In this document: in pieces, positions 36,177 to 44,324 of the stretch | How the letters are laid out: each line of letters opens with the position of its first letter | Position numbering within the stretch: position 1 is the stretch's first letter | Source of the DNA: Natrinema sp. SYSU A 869 | Lineage (GTDB): Archaea; Halobacteriota; Halobacteria; Halobacteriales; Natrialbaceae | NCBI RefSeq assembly: GCF_019879105.1 | Contig: NZ_CP082248.1 | Coordinates: 1 to 64,000 of the forward strand | Direction of reading: 5' to 3' | DNA: 64,000 nt | The notes under the pieces: generated by a model | Database searches by the model: none | Told to the model about the DNA's origin: nothing | Seen by the model: only the letters and a program-made list of their open reading frames with translations | Program-made: the position numbers and the translations under genes

Positions 36177-39100
36177 TCAGTCGTCGCTGGCTGCGGTTCT
36201 GCCGTTGCTATCGACTCCTGCGTCGGGCGCCCGCAACACGTCCGGATCGGCGTCCGATCCAAGCGGCTCGACGCGGACGCTGGACACCTTGTACTCGGGA
36301 ATTCCCGTGTGCGGGTCAAAGTTCTCCTGGGTAAGCTTATTGACCGCGCCGGCAGCGAAGTGCATCGGGATGAATAGCGTCCCGTCACCGACGCGGTCGG
36401 TCACGGTCGCCTTGACGACGATGTCTCCGCGGCGAGACTCGACCCGAACATACTCGCCGTCGGCGACGCCGAGTTCGTCGGCCGTCGAGGGGTTGATCTC
36501 GACGAAACTTTCGCCGATGTGGCTCATGAGCCCCTCGACACGTCGGGTTATCTGGCCGGTATGCCAGTGGTAGAGCACCCGCCCGGAGGTGAGCGTGAGT
36601 GGATACTCTTCGCCAGGTAGCTCGCCGGGATGCCCGCCGTCCGCGGGCACGAAGCGCGCCATGCCGTCGTCAAAGTTGAACTCTCCGTCCTCGTAATCGT
36701 AGAGGTACGGCGTTCCGGGGTGATCTTCGTCCCAGCAGGGCCACTGGAGTCCGTGCTCGTCGCCCGACTCGAGGCGGTCGTAGCTGATGCCACCGTAGAT
36801 CGGGACCAGGTCGCTGATCTCGTCCATGATCTCCCGCGGATGGTCGTAGTCCCAGTCGTACCCGAGCCGGTTAGCCAGGTCCTGAGTGATCTCCCAGTCC
36901 TGGCGCGCCGTCCCGGGCGGTGTCGCAGTTGGCCGCACCCGCTGGATGCGACGCTCGGTGTTGGTGAACGTGCCGTGTTTCTCCGGCGACGTCGCTGCGG
37001 GAAGGATCACGTCCGCGTGAGTCGCCGTCTCCGTCATGAAGATATCCTGGACGACGAGGAACTCCAGTTTCTCGAGCGCCGCTTCGGCGTGCTGGATGTC
37101 GGGTTCGGACAGCGCGGGGTTCTCCCCGACGACGTACATTCCCCGAAGGTTGCCTTCGTGTGCCTCTGAGAGCATCTCCGGCACCTTGAGCCCCGGCTCC
37201 TCGGGCGGACGCTTGCCCCATGCTTCTTCGAACTTTTCGGCGACCTCGGCGTCCGCTGGATCCTGATAGCCCGGGAGGCTTCCGGGAAGCGTCCCCATGT
37301 CACCACCGCCGCCCTGCACGTTGTTCTGGCCCCGGAAGGGCGAGAGTCCGGCGCCGGGCTTGCCGACCTGGCCGAGCGTGAGAGCGAGGTCGGCCATCGC
37401 GAGGAGGTTCTGCGTGCCGTGGCTGGACTGGGTCATCCCCATCGCCCAGCCGAAGACGACGCTCTCGGCGTCGGCGAGCGTCTCGGCGGCGGACTTCAGC
37501 TCTTCGGGCGGAACGCCCGCCAACTCTTCGACTTTCTCGGGCGTGAACGCCTGTACCTTCTCCTCGACCTTCTCGAACCCCTTCGTGTTGCGCTCGATGA
37601 ACGCCTCGTCGTGGAGGTCGTTCTCGATAATGTACCGGATGAGACCGTTGAGCCAGGCGACGTCGTACCCGGGTCTGGTCCGCGTGTACTGGTCGGCGTG
37701 CTCGGCGATGCCGACCTCACGGGGGTCAAAGACGACCAGGTCGGCCCCGTCTCGGACGTTTTGCTTGATTCGGGTTGCCAGAACCGGGTGCGACTCCGTC
37801 GTGTTCGACCCGGTGATGAGGTAGGCGTCGGCCTCGCCGATGTCCTCGTTGATACGGTTGGTCATGGCGCCGTACCCGAGGGTCTGTTGCAGCGCCGCCA
37901 CCGTCGTCGAGTGACAGAGCCGCGCACAGTTGTCGATGTTTTTCGTCCCGAGAACCTGACGGGCGAACTTTTGGACGAGATACGCCTCTTCGTTGCTCCC
38001 CTTCGACGACGCGAGACAGCCGACCGCGTCGACGCCGTGTTCGGCCTGGATCGCGCTCAGTTCGCTTGCGACGCGATCGAGTGCCTCGTCCCAGGACGCC
38101 GTCTCGAACTCGCCGTCGTCGTTACGCACGAGCGGTTCCGTGATCCGCTCGTCGCTGTTGGCGAACTCGTGTCCGAACTTCCCTTTCACGCAGGTCGAGA
38201 AGTTGTTGGCGGGCGCCTTCGCGGGGTCTTCGACAGGTTGGACACCGATCGCGTCGCCGTCTTTGCCCCACATCTCGAACCGACAGCCGACAGCACAGAA
38301 CCCGCACGTCGTCTCCTCCTTGTCGATCTTACCGAGTCGGTAGTCGCTCACGGCCGACGCGACGTCGAACAACCGCCCCTCGGGGAGTACCTTCGTCGCG
38401 ATGTTCTCGGCGGTGTGTTCGCCCGCCAACATGGCTTTACGACCGTACTCTGTGGCGAGGTCCATCGCACGGTGCCTGCTCTGGGTCATAAACCGTGCGA
38501 CGCCGCTTCTGTCGGCCGGACTCACGCTGGGACTAGCACCCAGCCGATTCTCTCCACCGGAGTCGGGCGAGCGGTTCGGTGCCGTCGTGTCATCGAGCGT
38601 TTCGACCTCTTCGTGTTCGACGACTTTCCCGACGGAGTTGCGCTGGGTGAACCCCGGAAGCGGGAGCGTCGCGGCGCCGCCGATGTCCTTCTCTGTCAAC
38701 GCGCCTGTCGGACAGACGGTCGCGCAGTGACCGCAGGAGACGCAGTCGGACTCGGCCATCGTCTCGGCGTCGGACTGGAAGCCGATGCGCGTATCCTCGC
38801 CGTGGCCCTCGATACGGAGCACGCCCTCGACCTGGACATCGTTACACCCCTCGACGCACCGGTTGCAGAGGATGCACTTGTTCCGGTCAATCTGGATGAA
38901 CGACGAACTGTCGTCGACGGGTTCGTACTCGTCACGGTCGTCGAAGACGCCATAGCGCGGGTGGTCGACGCCCTCGCTGATTGCGGTGTCCTGTAGTTCG
39001 CAGCGGCCGTTGCCGTTACAGGTCGTACACCGGAGGTTGTGGTTCGAGAGGACCAGATCGAGGTTGACGCTGCGCGTCTCTTCGGCGTCGGGGGTGTCCG

Positions 39101-39512
39101 TCTGCACGGTGAGCCCGTCCTCGGCCGGAAACGAACACGAGGGAACGAGGCCGTGCTCGTCGGTCTCGACCATGCAGGTCCGGCACTCGCTCCGCGGGCC
39201 AATCTCGCCGCTGCAATCGCCGTCGCGGTCGTAGTAACACAGCGCTGGGACATCGGCGTCGTCATCAACGCCGTCCGCGCCGGGGTCGATGCTAACCGTC
39301 TCGTCGTCGACGGTCTGCATCGCGTCGATGATGGTCGACCCGGGTGGAACAGTCACCGGTTTGCTGTTGATCGTCACCGTCGTCGGCTCGTCGCCGTCGG
39401 TACCGACGGTGAGGTCGTTCGCGGTGCCGGTCTCGAACTCGGCGGAGACCGGCGTATTCGGTTGCGGGTCTTCGATATCGGGAACGGCAGGGAATGTGTC
39501 GTCAGTACTCAT
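36177..39512 (-). CDS. Formate dehydrogenase, large subunit with NuoG-like N-terminus
   Basis: 1111 residues. N-terminal 2Fe-2S ferredoxin (ALCYYDRDGDCSGEIGPRSE, CRTCMVETDE), a NuoG-type His-containing 4Fe-4S segment (LSNHNLRCTTCNGNGRCELQ), two 4Fe-4S modules (KCILCNRCVEGCNDVQ; DCVSCGHCATVCPTGAL). Then the molybdopterin part with its own 4Fe-4S site (TTCGFCAVGCRFEMW, STCVKGKFG), the active-site Cys in CARLCHSTTVAAL with GAMTN, and MGMTQSSHGTQNL. The C-terminal domain has PLTLTSGRVLYHWHTGQITR. It oxidises formate to CO2 at a Mo/W-bis-MGD centre; Cys replaces Sec. No twin-Arg signal, so cytoplasmic. Overlaps the NuoF-like gene by 4 nt. Confidence 0.9.
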   Translation of the reverse strand: MSTDDTFPAVPDIEDPQPNTPVSAEFETGTANDLTVGTDGDEPTTVTINSKPVTVPPGSTIIDAMQTVDDETVSIDPGADGVDDDADVPALCYYDRDGDCSGEIGPRSECRTCMVETDEHGLVPSCSFPAEDGLTVQTDTPDAEETRSVNLDLVLSNHNLRCTTCNGNGRCELQDTAISEGVDHPRYGVFDDRDEYEPVDDSSSFIQIDRNKCILCNRCVEGCNDVQVEGVLRIEGHGEDTRIGFQSDAETMAESDCVSCGHCATVCPTGALTEKDIGGAATLPLPGFTQRNSVGKVVEHEEVETLDDTTAPNRSPDSGGENRLGASPSVSPADRSGVARFMTQSRHRAMDLATEYGRKAMLAGEHTAENIATKVLPEGRLFDVASAVSDYRLGKIDKEETTCGFCAVGCRFEMWGKDGDAIGVQPVEDPAKAPANNFSTCVKGKFGHEFANSDERITEPLVRNDDGEFETASWDEALDRVASELSAIQAEHGVDAVGCLASSKGSNEEAYLVQKFARQVLGTKNIDNCARLCHSTTVAALQQTLGYGAMTNRINEDIGEADAYLITGSNTTESHPVLATRIKQNVRDGADLVVFDPREVGIAEHADQYTRTRPGYDVAWLNGLIRYIIENDLHDEAFIERNTKGFEKVEEKVQAFTPEKVEELAGVPPEELKSAAETLADAESVVFGWAMGMTQSSHGTQNLLAMADLALTLGQVGKPGAGLSPFRGQNNVQGGGGDMGTLPGSLPGYQDPADAEVAEKFEEAWGKRPPEEPGLKVPEMLSEAHEGNLRGMYVVGENPALSEPDIQHAEAALEKLEFLVVQDIFMTETATHADVILPAATSPEKHGTFTNTERRIQRVRPTATPPGTARQDWEITQDLANRLGYDWDYDHPREIMDEISDLVPIYGGISYDRLESGDEHGLQWPCWDEDHPGTPYLYDYEDGEFNFDDGMARFVPADGGHPGELPGEEYPLTLTSGRVLYHWHTGQITRRVEGLMSHIGESFVEINPSTADELGVADGEYVRVESRRGDIVVKATVTDRVGDGTLFIPMHFAAGAVNKLTQENFDPHTGIPEYKVSSVRVEPLGSDADPDVLRAPDAGVDSNGRTAASDD

Positions 39513-41032
39513 AGTTTCTCCGCGCAGGTGCCGCTGGGACAGCGGCCGTCGGTATGCGCTCGGAACTCCGGTTCGAACTCGTCAATCGCGGTCGTTACGG
39601 GGCGGGGCGCGTGAGCGCCGATCCGGCAGTTGCTCGACCGTGTCATCACTCGACCCAGTTCGCGGATCGTGTCGACCTCGATCGATCCCTGGTAGACGTC
39701 TCGCAGGAGTTCGGTGAGCTGTTGCGTCCCTTCGCGGCCTGGCACGCAGCGGCCGCTGTTTTCGGTGGATGCGAACCGGGCGCGCTCGCCGACGTCGGCG
39801 ACCACGCACCGGTCGTCGTTTAGGAGCTCGACGACGCCGTCGGTCCCGAGATCGGCCGCAGTAAGCGACTGTGCGGTTGGAGCGATGTCGAGGTCTCGCA
39901 CGATGCCGCCGAGGACGCCGCCGACGCAGGCCATCTTGAACGACCCTGTCAGATCGACGGCATCTCGAACCACCGAAAGGCTGCTGTCCGACAGGAGTTC
40001 GATGGTTGCCGGATGGGCGATATCGCCGGTGACGGTGATCAGCCGGGTGCCCGGTTCGGCGGCATTTGCATCGAACGCGTCCGGATCGCGGATAGCCCGC
40101 CGTACCTGTGCGAACGTCCGCGGCGTGTGGATGACCGTCGGCCGTCCGTAGAGACCGTGCTTGGCGGGTGACGGCGGCTGGAGACGCGGTTCGATGCGGT
40201 CGGCCCCTTCCATCGCCTCGAGGGCGGCCGTCGGGGCGCCGGCACGGTACTCATCGGGGCCGGCCACCAGCTGCGGAACGATCGGCAGTTCGCCGGCGAC
40301 TGCATCGATCGCTTCGCGGAGGTGTCGATGCAGGTGACTATCCTCCTCGTTCAGGTAGACGATAGCGTCGTCGGCACCCAGATACTCGGCGACGGCTGCT
40401 ATCCCGTCGAGGACGGCGATCGGCGCTCCGCCGAGCAGTACCTCGTCCGCTCGCTGCTCGTCGCGCGTCTCGTTCGCATTGGCAACCACGACCGGGTCTC
40501 CGTCCGCGTCCCGGGCGGTCTCCCACGCGTCGGCGACGGGGGCATCGGCGGTGGCGTCGCCGCGTCCCCGACCGAGGAGTCCGATATCCGTCACCCTCTC
40601 GGCGGTTCGTTCAGACGCGACGACCGGCCACTCTTTTGGATCGAGCGGGTCGACCCATCCACACCGATCGAGCACCGACCGCCGACCGACTGAGAGCGGC
40701 CCCATGTTCGGGATCGGGAGCGACATCGTCTTGGGTCCGTGTTCGACAACCGCGTCAGCGTCATCTGTCGGGATGGTTCCGTCTTCCAGCGTGTCGACGA
40801 CGTCCCGGGCGGTCGACGGCTTCGCGTCGGCAAAGAACGCTGTTCGGCCCTCGTGCGTCGCCATGACGAGTGGTTCACTCCCCATTACACCGGTCGGTCC
40901 CGTGCGGACCACCGGTATCGAGTCGGCTTCGTCTTGCATCGCCGTCACGACTTGTTCGTCGCCGTTCGCCGCGATGTCGATCGCGACGCGGACGAGAGTT
41001 GAGCTATCAGCGGTGCTTGGACCCCGTTTCAT
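39509..41032 (-). CDS. NuoF-like (51-kDa) partner of formate dehydrogenase, with eroded cofactor motifs
   Basis: 507 residues, layout of complex I NuoF/FDH beta: thioredoxin-like N-terminus (about 1-90), Rossmann-like domain (about 150-330), SLBB (about 340-400), and a C-terminal 4Fe-4S domain. Signature loops are degraded. GRGGAGFP is GLLGRGRGDATA, and NADEGEPGTFKDR is NANETRDEQRADEV. The cluster motif ESCGxCxPCRxG is ENSGRCVPGREG, keeping one Cys, plus one later in SSNCRIGAH. It probably binds FMN/NADH and the N3-type cluster poorly or not at all, so electrons may leave by another carrier. The start overlaps nothing upstream; fdhD is not in the window. Confidence 0.75.
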   Translation of the reverse strand: MKRGPSTADSSTLVRVAIDIAANGDEQVVTAMQDEADSIPVVRTGPTGVMGSEPLVMATHEGRTAFFADAKPSTARDVVDTLEDGTIPTDDADAVVEHGPKTMSLPIPNMGPLSVGRRSVLDRCGWVDPLDPKEWPVVASERTAERVTDIGLLGRGRGDATADAPVADAWETARDADGDPVVVANANETRDEQRADEVLLGGAPIAVLDGIAAVAEYLGADDAIVYLNEEDSHLHRHLREAIDAVAGELPIVPQLVAGPDEYRAGAPTAALEAMEGADRIEPRLQPPSPAKHGLYGRPTVIHTPRTFAQVRRAIRDPDAFDANAAEPGTRLITVTGDIAHPATIELLSDSSLSVVRDAVDLTGSFKMACVGGVLGGIVRDLDIAPTAQSLTAADLGTDGVVELLNDDRCVVADVGERARFASTENSGRCVPGREGTQQLTELLRDVYQGSIEVDTIRELGRVMTRSSNCRIGAHAPRPVTTAIDEFEPEFRAHTDGRCPSGTCAEKL

Positions 41033-41114
41033 TGGTTATAACGTTGAATCGCAGGGATAAAAACTCTCATGACCGGACTACTGTAATTACTTTGCATACT
41101 AACAGGTGAAAAAT

Positions 41115-41142
41115 CCACGACTGAAGTCGTAGGTGTGTCACA
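41115..41142. repeat. IS200/IS605-like right-end hairpin, solo
   Basis: CCACGACT-GA-AGTCGTAGG (41115-41133) followed by TGTGTCAC, the same layout as the right end at 6812-6841. No matching left end is near, so it is a solo end or a remnant. It lies in the upstream region of the NuoF-like gene. Confidence 0.4.
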
Positions 41143-41277
41143 ATCGGGTTGTTGTGGTTCCATGTTCCCTGTTACAAATTTGTCCCCCATACCCGCCCAC
41201 GGCCAACCTAATCCCTCGCCAATCAGTCACTTAGCTTATCAAAGAGGTTAGGACCCTCTGGGATCATATCAGGTACG

Positions 41278-41550
41278 ATGACGAACCCCCGATTCGAGGA
41301 AGTCAAAACGGAAGCGGCGGAGGCAGTCTCCGGTAACGATCTCCGTTCGGTGTACACTGGTATTGTCCACGAGAACGGCCGCCACGAGTACTATTTCGGT
41401 AACGATACTGAGGAAGCGGCCGAACTTCGGGAAGCCGCAGCGATTCAGCTCGGCATGCTGGTGCGCGTACTCGCCGACCGTTCCGACAGCCCTGTCGAGG
41501 AGATCGCCGATCTCGCAGTCGAGCGCGCCGAGCAAATGGAGCTTCGGTGA
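41278..41550 (+). CDS. Small conserved-looking haloarchaeal protein, unknown function
   Basis: 90 residues: FEEVKTEAAEAVSGNDLRSV, YTGIVHENGRHEYYFGN, then AAAIQLGMLVRVLADRSD and EIADLAVERAEQMEL. One beta hairpin between helices, acidic, no Cys. It resembles small haloarchaeal orphan families that I cannot tie to a function. ATG 41278 is the natural start. It is divergent from the formate dehydrogenase pair. Confidence 0.65.
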   Translation: MTNPRFEEVKTEAAEAVSGNDLRSVYTGIVHENGRHEYYFGNDTEEAAELREAAAIQLGMLVRVLADRSDSPVEEIADLAVERAEQMELR

Positions 41551-41740
41551 GCGCTTGACGGCCGGGATTTCGTGGCTGCATCCTCTCGGGTAACGCGGCC
41601 ACACGCTGTTCCGTGGTGCAGACTACAAAACATAAGATGGACGATAGTATTTGCTTTCGTAATTCTATGTTTGGGCATAGAGAAATATAATTATACTCCA
41701 CCAACACACTTTTAGCATAATACGGAAGTACGTAGTTATA

Positions 41741-42115
41741 ATGCCGAATAACACTCCCTGTTCGACTGCAGCCCCGGGGCCAGATCCCACCGATATCGAA
41801 TCAATAGCAGCGGATACCGCGCTCGAGGTTCTGTCGAACGAGCGCTGTCGGTGCGTGCTTCAATGCCTGCTACCGGTCGACAACCCGATGGCGTTAGCGG
41901 ACCTGGCAGATGAAGTCGCCGCTTCGGAGAACGGCACCGGGACGACCGATGTCTCGAAAGAGGACGCGAAAGACGTCTACGTGTCGCTCTATCACGCAGC
42001 GGTTCCGAAACTAGCAGATGCGGATATTGTCGAGTACGATCAGGTCCAGAACACAGTCTCGCTAACACAGAACGCTGCGGAGCTACGTCCGCTTCTGGAA
42101 GTTGCCGACGACTGA
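41741..42115 (+). CDS. DUF7344-type winged-helix protein
   Basis: 124 residues: ALEVLSNERCRCVLQCLLPV, MALADLADEVAASENG, then VSLYHAAVPKLADADIVEYD and the wing QVQNTVSLTQNA. Same haloarchaeal family as the protein at 8289 (H-RR-IL, LHH-HLPKL, GLIEYD pattern). A TATA-like AATATAATTATAC lies at 41683-41695. It may regulate the divergent or convergent neighbours, including the AOR-like gene. Confidence 0.75.
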   Translation: MPNNTPCSTAAPGPDPTDIESIAADTALEVLSNERCRCVLQCLLPVDNPMALADLADEVAASENGTGTTDVSKEDAKDVYVSLYHAAVPKLADADIVEYDQVQNTVSLTQNAAELRPLLEVADD

Positions 42116-42239
42116 CCGCTGTAGTTACCAAACGACCAGCTTCGTCCGGACTGGTGCCGGACGAGCGCCGAAACGATTCGGCCGCGACTGCTGGCCGAGA
42201 CGGCCTGGCGTCCTGACGGAGCAGTGGCCGTTGCGACAC

Positions 42240-44009
42240 TCATTTCCGTTCCATGGGTCGCTCGGCCAGCGGCGTCTCGTCATCGACGACCTCGTCCAAC
42301 CCGAGACGATCGACCGTCTCGCGGGCCGGTCGACCGTCGGCTCCCCACCCGCGCTCCGCGTAATAGGCGTCGAGCATCGCTTCGAAACGATCCTCGTCGA
42401 CCGCCTGCCCGTCGTTCGGACCCGACTCCAGGGGTTTTCGGAGCGCGGGCGGTAGTTCGTCGTCCGCTCGAGAGATCCCCTCGCGAACGTTAAACAACCG
42501 GGTAAGCGTCCAGATGCGCTCCCCGATCGTCTGCAAGTCTCCGTCGGTGTCCAACCCCACGGCGTCCAGCCACTCGGCGCCGAGATCCTTGAAGACGTCG
42601 CCGACGAAGTCGTCGACGATCAGGCACCAGAGAATCGAGCGCTGGTCCTGTTCAGTTACGACGGCGCGGGCGGCCCGCCCCGGACTCCAGTTCTCGAAGA
42701 TCTCCCGCTCGATCGGGATCGCTCGCCGGTGGCAGGCGCCGCGATCGCTTGTGGCATAGGCCAGCGCCATGCTTTCGGCGCCCCGGGGATCGTACGCGGG
42801 CAGTTCCATCGCCTTAACCGTCGGCACGAGATTGTCGCCGCCGAACCGCTCGGCCGCCGCGTCGACTCCCTCCGCCAGTACGTCGCCGAGCGTTGTCTCT
42901 CGGGTCGCGATGTCGCGAAGCAGCGACCGTGCGTCGTCGGGATCACCGAACGCAAACGAGTGATCGAGCAGGCTCGCCTCGCTGGCACGGATGGCCCACG
43001 CGACGGTGTTTCCGGCGCTGATCAAATCGAGACCGAGTCGGTCACACGTCGCCCCGAGTTCCGCCACGGCGTCGAAATCGTCGATTCCCAGGCCCGCGCC
43101 GAGCGTCATCGCTGTGGCACCGCGGGGGACGCTCTCGCCCGCGTCAGTCTCGACCCGGTACCCTCCGGGGTCTTCGTCGTCCGGGTACTCCCGCTCTCGC
43201 GCCAGTTCGCGGACGGCGGCGATGCCGATGTCGTCTGCGCCCTCGAACTGCCCGTCTTGCCATCCGCGCGTCGGGAGGACGCCGGTCTCGTTAGCAAAGT
43301 CGACCGTTTCGACGGTGCCGCTCGCTTGCAGCCACCTTCCAGCGTCTGATTCGCGATAGCGTTCCGCATACCGTTCGCGCAGGTTCTCGAGGCCCGACGG
43401 GGGATCGCCCCGGGCGACGACAGCCTTGAGCCGCTTGGCACCCATCACGGCGCCCGCGCCGCCCCGACCAGCGTGGTGGTCGCCGGCGTCGGACGAAATG
43501 GTCGCGTAGGCGACCTGGTTCTCCCCTGCGGGACCGACACAGGCGACTGCGGCGTCGGAAAAGTGCTCGTCAGTGGCGACGGTATCCGTTCCCCAGGTCT
43601 CGGCCGACTCGATATCCACGTCTCCGTCCGCCACGACGAGTCGGACTGGCTCTGACGCCCGGCCGGTGACGAGGATGCCGCCGGCGTCACGTAACGCACC
43701 CGCGAGCACTGCCGGGAACGTCCCTCCGGCGTACGAGTCGAGGAAGCTCCCGGTCAGAGGGGACTTCGTGATCGCCGCGTAGCGACTCTCTCCCGGAAGG
43801 AGTCCCGATACCGGGCCAATCATGAACAGCAGGACATTATTCGGTCCGAGCGGATCAGTACCGGCGTCCAGTTCCTCGTAGAGGTACCGCGCTCCGAGAC
43901 CCTTGCCGCCGACGTAGCGCCGTCGCCACTCGTCCGGGACGGAAACGCGGTCCACCGACTCCGTCGAGAGATCGACGCGGATGAGTCGATCGGGCGCGCG
44001 AAGGTGCAT
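42240..44009 (-). CDS. Aldehyde ferredoxin oxidoreductase-like protein without the usual Fe-S cysteines
   Basis: 589 residues from ATG 44009, normal AOR length. N-terminal domain: IRVDLSTESVDRVSVPDEWR, YVGGKGLGARYLYEE, GPVSGLLPGESRYAAITKSP, LTGSFLDSYAGGTFP (pterin-binding region), AGRGGAGAVMGAKRLKAVV. C-terminal: TLGAGLGIDD, LGLDLISAGNTVAWA, ATSDRGACHRRA. AOR enzymes oxidise aldehydes with a tungstopterin and one 4Fe-4S cluster bound by CxxCxxxC plus a distal Cys. Here the first motif region reads REREYPDDEDPGGYRV with no Cys; only the distal Cys (SILWCLIVDD) remains. It may be inactive, or use the pterin without a cluster. It lies in the C1 island, so formaldehyde is a conceivable substrate. 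Confidence 0.85.
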   Translation of the reverse strand: MHLRAPDRLIRVDLSTESVDRVSVPDEWRRRYVGGKGLGARYLYEELDAGTDPLGPNNVLLFMIGPVSGLLPGESRYAAITKSPLTGSFLDSYAGGTFPAVLAGALRDAGGILVTGRASEPVRLVVADGDVDIESAETWGTDTVATDEHFSDAAVACVGPAGENQVAYATISSDAGDHHAGRGGAGAVMGAKRLKAVVARGDPPSGLENLRERYAERYRESDAGRWLQASGTVETVDFANETGVLPTRGWQDGQFEGADDIGIAAVRELAREREYPDDEDPGGYRVETDAGESVPRGATAMTLGAGLGIDDFDAVAELGATCDRLGLDLISAGNTVAWAIRASEASLLDHSFAFGDPDDARSLLRDIATRETTLGDVLAEGVDAAAERFGGDNLVPTVKAMELPAYDPRGAESMALAYATSDRGACHRRAIPIEREIFENWSPGRAARAVVTEQDQRSILWCLIVDDFVGDVFKDLGAEWLDAVGLDTDGDLQTIGERIWTLTRLFNVREGISRADDELPPALRKPLESGPNDGQAVDEDRFEAMLDAYYAERGWGADGRPARETVDRLGLDEVVDDETPLAERPMERK

Positions 44010-44324
44010 CGGTTTGATGTATCCCCTTGCGGTGTAAAAAGGTACCTCGTCTCCGGATGTACAGCACCGTTCAGACGGCCGTGTCCGTGCGCGGGCTTCA
44101 ATCGCCGCGGCCGTTCGACGCGTTTCAGCGAACCGGACCACCACTGTCACTGACGCACTCGTGGTCAACTGCCGGACAAGCTAGGGTTCGCCGATCGAGA
44201 TGCGAATAGACTGTCACTTTTCGACGGCGATGGTCCATTCGATCGCACGACAGAGCGCCGATCCCGTCAAGGGAAAGTGAAAATTCGGACACTAACCCCC
44301 AGTGTGCCGTCGAGTGCGCGCCTT
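44010..44324. other. Intergenic, no gene seen
   Basis: 315 bp upstream of the AOR-like gene and downstream of the second dehydrogenase. No protein-like frame. It must hold the AOR promoter; an AAAAAGGTAC tract at 44034-44043 is the only AT-rich piece close to the start. Confidence 0.4.

Noticed and set aside
37419-38996. 525-codon plus-strand frame opposite formate dehydrogenase
   Set aside because: Antisense shadow; all Fe-S and pterin motifs are on the minus strand.
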